A DNA stretch of 64,000 nucleotides from Bacteroidales bacterium (lineage in GTDB: Bacteria; Bacteroidota; Bacteroidia; Bacteroidales; F082): the NCBI GenBank assembly GCA_017549805.1, contig JAFYNJ010000011.1, positions 1 through 64,000 on the forward strand. The letters are read 5' to 3'. The position numbers were made by a program, and so were the translations under genes. This document shows positions 48,260 through 56,660 of this stretch, in pieces. Within the stretch, counting starts at the first letter, position 1. Every line of letters starts with the position of its first letter. The notes under the pieces were generated by a model. That model had not been told where the DNA came from. It was given only the letters and a program-made list of their open reading frames with translations, and did not search any database.

Positions 48260-50424
48260 TATCTCCTCTTCCCTCCGCGGCGCTTGGGCGAGTAGTATGA
48301 CGGTTCCGCATTGCGTGCGGCACCACGACGGCCACGGCCGGATTCCTTCGAAGAAGACCTCTTGGAGGAAGAGCCTCTCGACGAACGTGGACCGTCGATG
48401 TCATAGTCGCTGGAACGGAAGCCCGTTGAACGGGACGATTTCTTGGATTCGGAACCACTGGAACGGGATCCCTTCTTAGAGCTGGAGCCCTTCTCCTTCT
48501 TGGCACCGAAGCCTCTCTCCTCGTTACGTTTTTTACGGCTTGGACGGGCATCATCCTCGTCGAAAAACACGTCGATGTCATCCAAATGCTCACGCCAGTT
48601 GGGATCGAGCCATTCGTGGCCATCGCGGGAACGCTCCACCTTATACTTCGGCTTCTCGTCGTCAAAGACCTTGGACTTTTTCTTCGACTTCTTCTCAAAC
48701 ATTTCCTCTTCTTGAGGTTTTCTTTCCTCACGAGGTTTCTTCTCACCGCGGTCTTTATGGTCAAAGTCTTTCTTGGCTTCTTTGGACTCGCGCTTGGGCT
48801 GTTCCTTGGCTACCTCCACCACAATACCCTTCGGGTTCTTACGCGGGTCGGAGAAGCACTCTAGAATCATCGGCACGAAACTATCCTCCACATCCACGTA
48901 GGAATAGTCGGCAAACAAGTCGATACGGCCAATCGGAATGTTTTTCGAGCAAGTGACATCATTGATTTTACCAATGATTTTCTGTGGCAGAATATGATCG
49001 TTCTTACCCACACCGAAATAGAGGCGTTTCATGGTCTGGTCCATGCGGTCACGCTCTTTCTTACGCTCACTCTTGTCTTTTTTGGCGTCCTTTTCATCCA
49101 CATTGAGGTCGATGGCATTCTTGTAATAATCCAAGAAACGGTTGAAGTTCAAGGCCACCATACGGGTGATGAGCTCTTCGCGCGACATCCATTCCAGTTT
49201 TTTGAAGATGACGGGCAGGAAGTCGTCGATATCCTCGCGGTTGATGTCCACATGCTCGATGCGGTCGATGTGGTTGAAGAGTTGTTTTTCGCAGACCTCC
49301 TTGCCGGTAGGAATCATCGCCCGTTCGATGGGACGACCCACGATCTTTTCGATTTGGCGGATTTTATGCTTCTCACGCAAGTGCACCAAGCTGATGCAGA
49401 TACCCCGCTTGTCGGCGCGACCCGTACGGCCGCTGCGGTGCACGTAGGTCTCGATGTCGTCAGGTAGATTGTAGTTGATGATGTGCGTCAGCTCGCGGAC
49501 ATCGATGCCACGGGCAGCCACGTCGGTAGCCACCAGCAGCTGCAAGGAACGCTTGCGGAAATGGTCCATCACATTGTCGCGCATGGCCTGTGAGAGGTCG
49601 CCATGGAGAGCGGCGGCATTGTAGCCGTCCTGGATGAGGCTATCGGCAATCTCCTGGGTCTCCAACTTGGTACGGCAGAAGATGATGCCATAGATCGACG
49701 GCGTGTAGTCGATGATGCGCTTCAACACCGAGTAACGGTCCTTGGCGGCCATCATGTAGTACTTATGATCCACGTTGGCAGTACCCGAGTTGCGTTCACC
49801 CACGGCCACCTTCACGGGATCAGTCATGTACTTGTTGAGGATGGCTTCCACCTCTTTCGGCATGGTGGCGGAGAAGAGCATGGTGTTACGACCCTCTTTG
49901 GGCATGTACTCGAGGATGTCGTCAACCTCTTCCTGGAAACCCATGTTGAGCATTTCGTCGGCCTCGTCGAGAACCATGGTCTTCACATTGGTGAAGTCAA
50001 CGCGGTTGCGGCGGATCATGTCGCGCAGACGACCTGGCGTAGCCACGATGATCTGGGGTTTGCGTGCCAGTTCCTTGAACTGCACTTCGATGCTGGCACC
50101 GCCATAGACGGGCACAATGAGGATTTCGGGTATGTACTTGGCATAATGCTGAAGGTCCTTGGTGATCTGCATGCAGAGCTCACGCGTAGGACATAGAATA
50201 AGCGCCTGGACGCAGCGCTGGCTGGCGTCGATCTTCTGGAGCAACGGCAGGCCAAATGCGGCCGTCTTGCCCGTACCCGTCTGAGCAAGACCCACAAAGT
50301 CAACGTCTTGCTCCAACAACACAGGAATCGTTTGTTCCTGGATTGGCATAGGATTTTCGAAACCCAGCTCCTCTATAGCCTTCAACAGAGCCGGATTCAA
50401 TCCAAAATCTGTAAATTGTGACAT
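48259..50424 (-). CDS. DEAD-box ATP-dependent RNA helicase with DbpA-like domain
   Basis: A 721-aa RNA helicase of the DeaD/CsdA group. Conserved motifs are the Q motif (FENPMPIQEQTIP), AQTGTGKT, PTRELCMQI, LDEADEML, FSAT, VATDVAARGIDV and HRSGRTGR. A DbpA-type RNA-binding domain lies at about 480-560 (PIGRIDLFADYSYVDVEDSFV). The last 150 residues are a Lys/Ser/Arg-rich disordered tail (KKSKKKSK, SSSKKGSRSSG, GKRR end), likely to bind RNA. It probably helps ribosome assembly or mRNA decay, especially in the cold. The gene has its own promoter at 50454 and is divergent from the beta-lactamase-like gene. Confidence 0.93.
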   Translation of the reverse strand: MSQFTDFGLNPALLKAIEELGFENPMPIQEQTIPVLLEQDVDFVGLAQTGTGKTAAFGLPLLQKIDASQRCVQALILCPTRELCMQITKDLQHYAKYIPEILIVPVYGGASIEVQFKELARKPQIIVATPGRLRDMIRRNRVDFTNVKTMVLDEADEMLNMGFQEEVDDILEYMPKEGRNTMLFSATMPKEVEAILNKYMTDPVKVAVGERNSGTANVDHKYYMMAAKDRYSVLKRIIDYTPSIYGIIFCRTKLETQEIADSLIQDGYNAAALHGDLSQAMRDNVMDHFRKRSLQLLVATDVAARGIDVRELTHIINYNLPDDIETYVHRSGRTGRADKRGICISLVHLREKHKIRQIEKIVGRPIERAMIPTGKEVCEKQLFNHIDRIEHVDINREDIDDFLPVIFKKLEWMSREELITRMVALNFNRFLDYYKNAIDLNVDEKDAKKDKSERKKERDRMDQTMKRLYFGVGKNDHILPQKIIGKINDVTCSKNIPIGRIDLFADYSYVDVEDSFVPMILECFSDPRKNPKGIVVEVAKEQPKRESKEAKKDFDHKDRGEKKPREERKPQEEEMFEKKSKKKSKVFDDEKPKYKVERSRDGHEWLDPNWREHLDDIDVFFDEDDARPSRKKRNEERGFGAKKEKGSSSKKGSRSSGSESKKSSRSTGFRSSDYDIDGPRSSRGSSSKRSSSKESGRGRRGAARNAEPSYYSPKRRGGKRR

Positions 50425-50453
50425 GAAAAATATTTGATGATTGAAAAGTGCGG

Positions 50454-50461
50454 CAAAAGTA
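50454..50461 (-). promoter_or_regulatory. -7 promoter box (TACTTTTG) for the DEAD-box gene
   Basis: Reads TACTTTTG on the minus strand, 29 nt before the ATG at 50424; it makes a tight divergent pair with 50475-50482. Confidence 0.55.
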
Positions 50462-50474
50462 CGGAATTTTTCTC

Positions 50475-50482
50475 TATCTTTG
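50475..50482 (+). promoter_or_regulatory. -7 promoter box TATCTTTG for the beta-lactamase-like gene
   Basis: TAnnTTTG match ending 10 nt before the ATG at 50493, so the transcript should have a leader of only a few bases. Confidence 0.6.
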
Positions 50483-50492
50483 GCGTTTTAAG

Positions 50493-51689
50493 ATGAAGAA
50501 TCGCTGGCGCACCATATTATTTTGCCTGATTTCCATCGGATTGGTCCTGTTTTGCTCTTGCCGGAGAGGGCATGGAGGGCGCAACGTCCCAACCCTGAAG
50601 ATCGACAGCCTATTTGTTGACTTGGGCAAGACGATGGTGGAAAAACGCGCTACGGCAGCCGACCATACCTTCACTGAGATGCAAAAAAACGGCATCCTGA
50701 ACGGCGTGGTGCTTTACGCCGAGGAAGGACAGGTCGTACTAAAGAAAGCTTTTGGATGGAGAAATCTTGTCAAAAAGCAAGATTCGTTACGTGTTGATGA
50801 CCAGTTCCAGCTGGCCTCGGTGTCGAAGATGTTCACCGCCGAAGCCATCATGTTGATCCATTCGCAAGGCAAGTTGGATTATGACGACCCCATCACGAAA
50901 TTCATCCCTGAATTCCCCTACCAAGGTATCACCGTCCGCCATCTGCTAAACCACCGTTCCGGCCTATCGAGGTACGAGACCCTGGCTGACGAAACGTGGC
51001 CCGATCGCGGCATCCCCATCGGCAACGAGGACATCATCAAGCTCTATGTGCAACACAATCCCCTCCCCTACAACCAGCCCGGCATCACCTTCCATTACAC
51101 CAATGTGAACTACGCGCTGCTGGCTAGCATCGTTGAACGCGTCTCCGGCAAACACTTCGAGGATTTCATGAAAGAGGAGGTCTTCGACCCCTTGGGCATG
51201 AGCCGTTCATATATCTATTCCATGAGAGACAGCGGAAGACTGCACACCTACGTCAACACGGAGGTCCAAGGACACATCATGATGCGCCAGGGCCCAAAAC
51301 GAGTCGAAGAGGACTACCTCAATGGGGTGATGGGCGACAAGATGATGTACTCCACCGTTGACGATCTCTATAAGTTCTGCTTGGCGCTGGAACGCAACTC
51401 TTTCCTGCCCGACAGCATACAACGGCAAGCTTTTCTCCCCGGATCCGAAGAATGGAAAAATGGGGAAAACTATGGCTTCGGATGGCGGATGAACGAGAAG
51501 CACCCTGGAGTGCTGTTCCATTTCGGATGGTGGAAAGGCTACCGGTCCTTCTTCATCAGGGACCTGGAAAAACACCGAGTACTGATCGTCTTGACAAATA
51601 CCAGCAGCAGTGCTGTCGGCGAATCGCTTTGGGAATTCATCAACGACACGACGGTAAGGCTACCGGAGTCGTGCGCTCTCAAGAATTAA
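50493..51689 (+). CDS. Class C beta-lactamase-family serine hydrolase (lipoprotein)
   Basis: A 398-aa envelope serine hydrolase of the beta-lactamase/transpeptidase-like Pfam family (esterases, DD-peptidases, AmpC relatives). The N-terminal signal RTILFCLISIGLVLFCSC suggests a lipoprotein with Cys23 as anchor. The active-site SxxK is Ser109-Lys112 (LASVSKMFT), and the second motif YxN is Tyr202-Asn204 (HYTNVNYALL). The C-terminal HxG-like triad is probably FHFGWWKGYRS. The start is ATG 50493, just after the promoter box. It more likely acts on peptidoglycan or esters than as a true beta-lactamase. Its end overlaps the convergent rprY-like gene by 4 nt. Confidence 0.85.
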   Translation: MKNRWRTILFCLISIGLVLFCSCRRGHGGRNVPTLKIDSLFVDLGKTMVEKRATAADHTFTEMQKNGILNGVVLYAEEGQVVLKKAFGWRNLVKKQDSLRVDDQFQLASVSKMFTAEAIMLIHSQGKLDYDDPITKFIPEFPYQGITVRHLLNHRSGLSRYETLADETWPDRGIPIGNEDIIKLYVQHNPLPYNQPGITFHYTNVNYALLASIVERVSGKHFEDFMKEEVFDPLGMSRSYIYSMRDSGRLHTYVNTEVQGHIMMRQGPKRVEEDYLNGVMGDKMMYSTVDDLYKFCLALERNSFLPDSIQRQAFLPGSEEWKNGENYGFGWRMNEKHPGVLFHFGWWKGYRSFFIRDLEKHRVLIVLTNTSSSAVGESLWEFINDTTVRLPESCALKN

Positions 51690-52375
51690 CCTTTCACCAC
51701 GAGTTTGAAACCTACGCCATGGATGTTGACCAGCTCCACATTGGGCTCATCCATGAAATACTTGCGCAGTTTGGTGATATAGACGTCCATGGAACGGGCG
51801 TTGAAGTAAGAGTCCTCGTACCACACCTTGCGCAGGGCCACGGTGCGTTCAAGGGTCTCATTCATGTTTTCGCACAAAAGCAGCAGCAGGTCCGCCTCTT
51901 TTGAAGTGAGCTTACGGCTTTGGTCCCCTTTCGTCAGCATGTGACGAGCGGCATCGAACACATAATTGCCCAACTTGAAGGTGGTAGGTGTCGGGGTTTC
52001 ATAGGAAGTCCTGTTGAACACCGCATGGATGCGAAGCAACAGTTCATCCATGCTGAACGGCTTGGTAATGTAATCGTCGGCACCCAACTTGAAACCATCG
52101 ATCACATCCTTTTGCGTCGTTTTGGCCGTCAGGAAGATGATCGGCACCCGTTTGTCGATTTTCTTGACTTCCTTCGACAGGGTGAAGCCGTCCATCAGAG
52201 GCATCATGACATCAAATATACAAAAGTTGAAGTTGCCCGAGCGAAAAGTCTCGAGAGCCTCTTCTCCATTGGCACACAAGGTAACAGCGATATCCTTCGC
52301 TTCAAGATATTTCTTAAGGATGACACCCAAATTCTTGTCATCTTCAGCCAGCAAGACATTGATCTTCTGAGTCAT
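51686..52375 (-). CDS. OmpR-family response regulator, RprY-like
   Basis: A 229-aa transcription factor. The receiver domain has the acidic pocket AEDD (10-13), phospho-acceptor Asp55 in IFDVMMP, Thr83 and Lys105 (DYITKPF). The C-terminal winged helix (about 135-229) contains LTSKEADLLLLLCEN and the recognition region RSMDVYITKLRKYF. It lies 11 nt downstream of a histidine kinase gene and forms a two-component system with it. The pair closely resembles Bacteroides RprX/RprY, linked in Bacteroidales to stress and Na+-NQR control; the name is by resemblance only. The target genes are not visible. Confidence 0.9.
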   Translation of the reverse strand: MTQKINVLLAEDDKNLGVILKKYLEAKDIAVTLCANGEEALETFRSGNFNFCIFDVMMPLMDGFTLSKEVKKIDKRVPIIFLTAKTTQKDVIDGFKLGADDYITKPFSMDELLLRIHAVFNRTSYETPTPTTFKLGNYVFDAARHMLTKGDQSRKLTSKEADLLLLLCENMNETLERTVALRKVWYEDSYFNARSMDVYITKLRKYFMDEPNVELVNIHGVGFKLVVKG

Positions 52376-52386
52376 TGTTTATCCTT

Positions 52387-53598
52387 TCATTTTGTTTTTA
52401 ACGGCAAAGACATGATAAATGTTGTGCCTTTGCCCAATTCACTCTCAACTTTTATCGTTCCTTTATGGTATTCTACAATTTGCCAAACATAATTCAAGCC
52501 CAGGCCATAACCCTTCACATAATGCTCATTGTCAGTGTTGATGCGGACAAAGGGCTCAAAGATAAGCTTTTGGTTCGATTTGTCGATGCCAATGCCATTA
52601 TCCGCGAAACGGATCTCGATTGTCTCCCCCACATTCCTGGTGCTGATGGTGATCTTCGGATCGCCATTGCGGTATTTGATGGCATTGTCAATCAAGTTCG
52701 AAAACGAATTGGCCAGATGCACCACGTCGCCAAAAACGAGATCATTTTGGGCTTGGAAATCGAAAACAACCTCTCCGTGGCATTCGTTCAAGGAAAGCCT
52801 GTGAACCTCCGTGACAGTCTTCAACAACTTGTGGATAAACACCTCCTGACGCTCGCGTTTGAGCTTGTTGTTACGGAACACCGCAAGCGCCTCGTCAACC
52901 AAACCTTCCATGGTTTTGGCTTCGTCAGAGATCATCCGAACGTATGACTGTTCTTCGGCTTTTTCCAGTTCCAACGACTCGTCCAGCAACAGTTGAGTAG
53001 CTAAACCGATTGAAGTGATCGGAGTTTTCAATTCATGCGCCATGTTATGGACCATACGTTCCCTGAAAGCATTGGTTTTCCGTTGTTTTTGGAAAAGAAG
53101 AACAAAACCGACAAAACACAATAAGATCAACACAAGAAATAAGGTGATGATTGTATAACTTATCACCACATCCCAATGGAAGCGTTGTTCAATATCAGGA
53201 AAGTAGATGTAAAGTGTGTCAAGATGCGCTTCCTCATCGGAGATGGTCAGCAGATTGTATTGGAAGCCTTCTTCAAGTAAAGACTGTGCATTCGCTCCTT
53301 TAGAGAGATAATGGAAACTGCTGTCTTCGCAAAAAACACCCAATTCGTATGATTCGGGAAAGCCGTTTTGACTCAATTTTGAAGAGAGGTATGCATCGAT
53401 CACGACGAGATCCATTGTATCGATCCGATCCAGTGATTCACCGACAACATCATCCAGCCTGGCCTGGAACAACTCCCTCTGGTTGGAAAAAGCCCTTTTG
53501 GCCAAATGATATTGGGAAAACAACAAACCAATCCAAACCACTGCCAGAACGATGACAAGAGTGATCAAATGCCTGTTGTTTTTCCTCAGAATATCCAT
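52387..53598 (-). CDS. Sensor histidine kinase, RprX-like
   Basis: A 403-aa inner-membrane sensor kinase. TM1 is about 10-30 and TM2 about 145-169 (ITLFLVLILLCFVGFVLLF), enclosing a periplasmic sensor of 115 residues. The H-box is MVHNMAHELKTPITSIG with phospho-acceptor His188. The catalytic domain shows NLIDNAIKYRNG (N box), IRFADNGIGIDKSN (G1) and GYGLGLNYVWQIVEYHKG (G2). It is the first gene of the kinase-regulator operon, transcribed from the box at 53619-53626. The periplasmic signal is unknown. Confidence 0.92.
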   Translation of the reverse strand: MDILRKNNRHLITLVIVLAVVWIGLLFSQYHLAKRAFSNQRELFQARLDDVVGESLDRIDTMDLVVIDAYLSSKLSQNGFPESYELGVFCEDSSFHYLSKGANAQSLLEEGFQYNLLTISDEEAHLDTLYIYFPDIEQRFHWDVVISYTIITLFLVLILLCFVGFVLLFQKQRKTNAFRERMVHNMAHELKTPITSIGLATQLLLDESLELEKAEEQSYVRMISDEAKTMEGLVDEALAVFRNNKLKRERQEVFIHKLLKTVTEVHRLSLNECHGEVVFDFQAQNDLVFGDVVHLANSFSNLIDNAIKYRNGDPKITISTRNVGETIEIRFADNGIGIDKSNQKLIFEPFVRINTDNEHYVKGYGLGLNYVWQIVEYHKGTIKVESELGKGTTFIMSLPLKTK

Positions 53599-53618
53599 TT
53601 TATCAAGATTTTGAGGGG

Positions 53619-53626
53619 CAAAAGTA
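53619..53626 (-). promoter_or_regulatory. -7 promoter box (TACTTTTG) for the rprX-like operon
   Basis: Reads TACTTTTG on the minus strand, 20 nt before the ATG at 53598. Confidence 0.55.
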
Positions 53627-53721
53627 ATAAAAAGAATCTGATAATGAGCATCTTTTGAATGAAATAATATTTTTTATGAATTTTTTTGGGGATGACTCTC
53701 GAATGGTTTGGAAAAAAGCCG

Positions 53722-53729
53722 TATTTTTG
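53722..53729 (+). promoter_or_regulatory. -7 promoter box TATTTTTG for a candidate small RNA
   Basis: TAnnTTTG match followed by GCA, 148 nt upstream of the pgi ATG, with a full terminator in between; it therefore seems to serve a separate short transcript. Confidence 0.55.
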
Positions 53730-53734
53730 CATCG

Positions 53735-53848
53735 GTTCTTATCATAATAACCTTGCAACTGCTTCCCGCGGTTGCAATTTAAAGGTTTCATAAATTTTGG
53801 TTTTTGGTTCTAGAAAATCCCCGCCTCGGTGGGGATTTTCTTGTTTTT
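53735..53848 (+). ncRNA. Candidate small RNA of about 113 nt upstream of pgi
   Basis: The stretch has its own -7 box (53722-53729) and ends in a strong terminator (53814-53848). It carries a 10-bp hairpin TTGCAACTGC/GCGGTTGCAA (53753-53777, one G-T wobble, loop TTCCC), then an unstructured AU-rich stretch and the terminator stem. No start codon with a sensible reading frame is seen. A second promoter for pgi lies after the terminator, so this is unlikely to be a plain pgi leader. It could instead be an attenuator-like leader if the terminator is read through. I do not recognise a known RNA family. The 5' end is inferred from promoter spacing. Confidence 0.5.
53814..53848 (+). terminator. Terminator of the candidate small RNA
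   Basis: AAAATCCCC (53814-53822) pairs with GGGGATTTT (53831-53839) around an 8-nt loop and is followed by CTTGTTTTT. The box for pgi begins 3 nt further on. Confidence 0.75.
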
Positions 53849-53851
53849 GAC

Positions 53852-53859
53852 TATATTTG
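53852..53859 (+). promoter_or_regulatory. -7 promoter box TATATTTG for pgi
   Basis: TAnnTTTG match followed by GCA, 17 nt before the ATG at 53877. Confidence 0.6.
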
Positions 53860-53876
53860 CACCAAATTCTCTCATT

Positions 53877-55208
53877 ATGAAACTAGAACTCACCCACACC
53901 AATTCCTTCGTCAGCAAGGAAGCCATCCAATCCTACGAATCACAAGTCGCATCGACTTACAACACCATTTATAACCGCACAGGAGCCGGCAACGACTTCC
54001 TCGGCTGGGTCAACCTGCCATCCGAAATCGACGAGAGCTTGATTGCCGACATCGAGAAAACCGCCGCTGAACTACGCAAAAAGTCCGACCTCTTCGTTGT
54101 CATCGGCATTGGAGGCTCCTACTTAGGAGCCCGTGCCGTCATCGAAGCGCTGCAAAACCACTTCGCGCCGCTGACCGAAGCCAAACCTTTGGTGGTGTAT
54201 GCCGGCCATAACATGAGCGAGGACTACCTGAGCGAACTCATCGCCATCCTCGACAAGAAGGACTATTCGTTAGCGGTGATTTCCAAGTCGGGCACCACCA
54301 CCGAGCCCGCCATCGCCTTCCGCATCCTGAAACAGCATATCATCAAGAAATACGGCGAACAGGAAGCCGCCTCGCGTATCGTTGCCATCACCGACAAGGC
54401 CAAGGGGGCTTTAAAACAATTGGCCAACGTGAAGGGCTACAAGACCTATATCGTCCCCGACGACGTAGGCGGCCGTTTTTCCGTATTGACCCCTGTGGGG
54501 TTGCTGCCCATCGCCATGGCTGGCATCGACATACGCAAGCTCATCGCCGGTGCCATCGAGATTGAAAAACTGTGCAAGAACAACCCCACCCTGAACGGCA
54601 ACATCGTTTCGGAATACGCCGTGGTGCGCCACATCCTATACGGCATGGGCAAGACCAACGAGATCATGGTGAACTACGAACCGCGGTTGGTGTATTTCTC
54701 CGAGTGGTGGAAGCAGCTTTACGGCGAGAGCCACGGCAAGGAACACAAGGGCATCTTCCCGGCTTCGGTCACCTTCAGCACCGACTTGCATTCCATGGGA
54801 CAATATATCCAAGACGGCATCCGCAACCTGTTTGAGACCGTGATCTCCGTGGAGAATTCCGATCATGAGCTGCGCATCCCCATGGAGGGTGAAGACCTCG
54901 ACCAACTCAACTACATCGCCGGGAAACGCATCTCCGAAGTCAACCACAAAGCCGAACTGGGCACCATGCTGGCTCACGAAGACGGCGGTGTACCAAATAT
55001 CCGCATTGTCATCCCTGAGATTTCGGCATTCGTTTTAGGTCAGCTGATTTATTTCTTCGAGATGGGTTGCGCCCTCAGCGGCTACATGCTGGAGGTGAAT
55101 CCTTTCGACCAACCCGGCGTGGAAGCCTATAAGAAGAACATGTTTGCGCTGTTGGGGAAGAAAGGGTATGAAGCACAAACGGAGATTCTTAATAAGAGAC
55201 TGGGGTAG
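53877..55208 (+). CDS. pgi: Glucose-6-phosphate isomerase
   Basis: A 443-aa glycolytic enzyme that interconverts glucose-6-phosphate and fructose-6-phosphate, in the short form found in Bacteroidota and Firmicutes. Signatures: VVIGIGGSYLGARAVIEAL (phosphate site), VISKSGTTTEPAIAFRIL, GGRFSVLTPVGLLPIAMAG (PGI signature 1) and the C-terminal GCALSGYMLEVNPFDQPGVEAYK (signature 2 with the catalytic Lys region). The start is ATG 53877 after the promoter box; an upstream start at 53829 would lie inside the terminator region. A short palindromic-repeat copy follows 9 nt after the stop. Confidence 0.95.
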   Translation: MKLELTHTNSFVSKEAIQSYESQVASTYNTIYNRTGAGNDFLGWVNLPSEIDESLIADIEKTAAELRKKSDLFVVIGIGGSYLGARAVIEALQNHFAPLTEAKPLVVYAGHNMSEDYLSELIAILDKKDYSLAVISKSGTTTEPAIAFRILKQHIIKKYGEQEAASRIVAITDKAKGALKQLANVKGYKTYIVPDDVGGRFSVLTPVGLLPIAMAGIDIRKLIAGAIEIEKLCKNNPTLNGNIVSEYAVVRHILYGMGKTNEIMVNYEPRLVYFSEWWKQLYGESHGKEHKGIFPASVTFSTDLHSMGQYIQDGIRNLFETVISVENSDHELRIPMEGEDLDQLNYIAGKRISEVNHKAELGTMLAHEDGGVPNIRIVIPEISAFVLGQLIYFFEMGCALSGYMLEVNPFDQPGVEAYKKNMFALLGKKGYEAQTEILNKRLG

Positions 55209-55217
55209 CAAGAGACT

Positions 55218-55253
55218 CGTCATTGCTTCGTCGCTTCGCTCCTCGCAATGACG
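55218..55253 (+). repeat. Short palindromic repeat copy R3 downstream of pgi
   Basis: A 36-bp relative of the elements at 31081 and 34821 with outer ends CGTCATTGC and GCAATGACG. The inner GCAATCCA pair is missing, as expected from an internal deletion. It lies between the pgi stop and the U32 peptidase start. Confidence 0.75.
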
Positions 55254-55271
55254 TAAACGACAAAGGCTTTT

Positions 55272-56513
55272 ATGAAAAATAACATTGAAATCATGGCGCC
55301 GGTGGGCTCTTACGAAGCCCTGGCAGCCGCCATACAAGCCGGCGCCGGAAGTGTGTATTTTGGCATCGGCAAGCTGAATATGCGCTCACGGTCGGCCAAG
55401 AACTTCACCTTGGACGACCTGCGGCAGCTCGCCGAGACCTGCAGCGCCCACGGTGTGAAAAGTTATGTCACCGTCAACACGGTAATCTATGACGAGGAGA
55501 TGGATGAGATGCATCAATTGCTTGAGGCCATTAAGGCCAACGGCATCTCCGCCATCATCGCCTCCGACCAGAGTGTGATCCAATATGCGCGACAAATCGG
55601 CGTGGAGGTGCACATGTCCACCCAATGCAACATCACCAACATCGAGGCCGTGAAGTACTATGCCCAGTTTGCCGATGTGATGGTTACCGCCCGTGAACTC
55701 AACATCGACCAGGTGAAGCACATCACCGAAGAGATTGAGCGGCAGCAAATCCGTGGTCCCCATGGGGAGTTGGTACGCATCGAGGTGTTCTGCCACGGAG
55801 CCCTTTGCATGGCCATATCCGGCAAATGCAACCTCAGCCAGGACATCTTCAACGCCTCCTCCAACCGTGGTGCCTGCCTGCAGCTTTGCCGCCGCAGCTA
55901 CGATGTGAAGGAACGCGACGATGGCTACGAATTGGCGCTCGACAATGAATACATCATGTCGCCGAAAGATCTCTGCACTTTGCCTTTCTTGGATCGGATT
56001 CTGGATGCCGGTGTGGAAGTGCTGAAGATCGAAGGCCGTGGCCGCTCGCCCGAATACACCAAGATGACCGTGGAGGTCTATCACGAGGCCGTGAAGGCCA
56101 TCCAGGAAGGCACCTTCACCCAAGACAAAATCGACGCTTGGATGGAACGCCTTCGCAGTGTATATAATAGAGGCTTCTGGGATGGCTATTACTTGGGCCG
56201 CCGCACTTTTGAGTGGTCAAAGCAATATGGCTCGCAGGCCACCCAAACCAAGCTCTTCATCGGTACCGTAACCAATTATTTCAGCAAGCTCAGCGTCGCC
56301 GAGATCCGCATCGAGACCCATGACCTCAACCTCGACGATCCCATCATGATCATCGGTCCCACCACCGGTGTCTATGAAGATAGCGTCCGTGAGCTTCGCC
56401 TTGATGATGGTCCTGTGCTCCAAGCCGTCAAGGGCGACCTATGCTCCATCCCAGTGAAGGAAGTGGTCCGCAGGGGAGACAAAGTTTACAAGATAGTGGA
56501 AGCGGAAAGCTAA
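55272..56513 (+). CDS. U32-family peptidase-like protein (TrhP/RlhA type)
   Basis: A 413-aa protein of the U32 family, whose best-known members act in RNA hydroxylation (TrhP on tRNA uridine-34, RlhA on 23S rRNA) rather than as proteases. The N-terminal TIM-barrel-like part starts EIMAPVGSYEALAAAIQAGA and shows VYFGIGKLNMRSRSAKNF. The family signature is RIEVFCHGALCMAISGKC, with further cysteines in RGACLQLCRRSYDV, the set that can hold an Fe-S cluster. The C-terminal small beta-barrel is at about 320-410. The substrate here is probably RNA, by homology. No prephenate-synthesis partner gene is adjacent. Confidence 0.85.
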   Translation: MKNNIEIMAPVGSYEALAAAIQAGAGSVYFGIGKLNMRSRSAKNFTLDDLRQLAETCSAHGVKSYVTVNTVIYDEEMDEMHQLLEAIKANGISAIIASDQSVIQYARQIGVEVHMSTQCNITNIEAVKYYAQFADVMVTARELNIDQVKHITEEIERQQIRGPHGELVRIEVFCHGALCMAISGKCNLSQDIFNASSNRGACLQLCRRSYDVKERDDGYELALDNEYIMSPKDLCTLPFLDRILDAGVEVLKIEGRGRSPEYTKMTVEVYHEAVKAIQEGTFTQDKIDAWMERLRSVYNRGFWDGYYLGRRTFEWSKQYGSQATQTKLFIGTVTNYFSKLSVAEIRIETHDLNLDDPIMIIGPTTGVYEDSVRELRLDDGPVLQAVKGDLCSIPVKEVVRRGDKVYKIVEAES

Positions 56514-56547
56514 AAAACGCCCTGGGAACGGAAAAAGTTGTAATAGA

Positions 56548-56569
56548 GATTATCAAATTATTGATAATC
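56548..56569. promoter_or_regulatory. Perfect 9-bp inverted repeat, possible operator
   Basis: GATTATCAA (56548-56556) and TTGATAATC (56561-56569) are exact complements around ATTA. It lies 35 nt after the U32 stop and about 70 bp upstream of the TPR-regulator promoter, without a T-run, so an operator is more likely than a terminator. Confidence 0.4.
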
Positions 56570-56635
56570 AGTAATCTTGATTTATAAAAGTTTGTAATCG
56601 GCCAGACTGATGTAATAAAACATAAAAATGCGTCG

Positions 56636-56643
56636 TATTTTTG
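56636..56643 (+). promoter_or_regulatory. -7 promoter box TATTTTTG for the TPR-regulator operon
   Basis: TAnnTTTG match 17 nt before the ATG at 56661; it excludes an in-frame ATG at 56628 as the start. Confidence 0.55.
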
Positions 56644-56660
56644 CTGAAAAGAATTTGAGC

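Noticed and set aside
53735..53848. Riboswitch or ordinary leader of pgi
   Set aside because: No known aptamer pattern is seen and a separate promoter for pgi follows the terminator; an attenuator role cannot be fully excluded.
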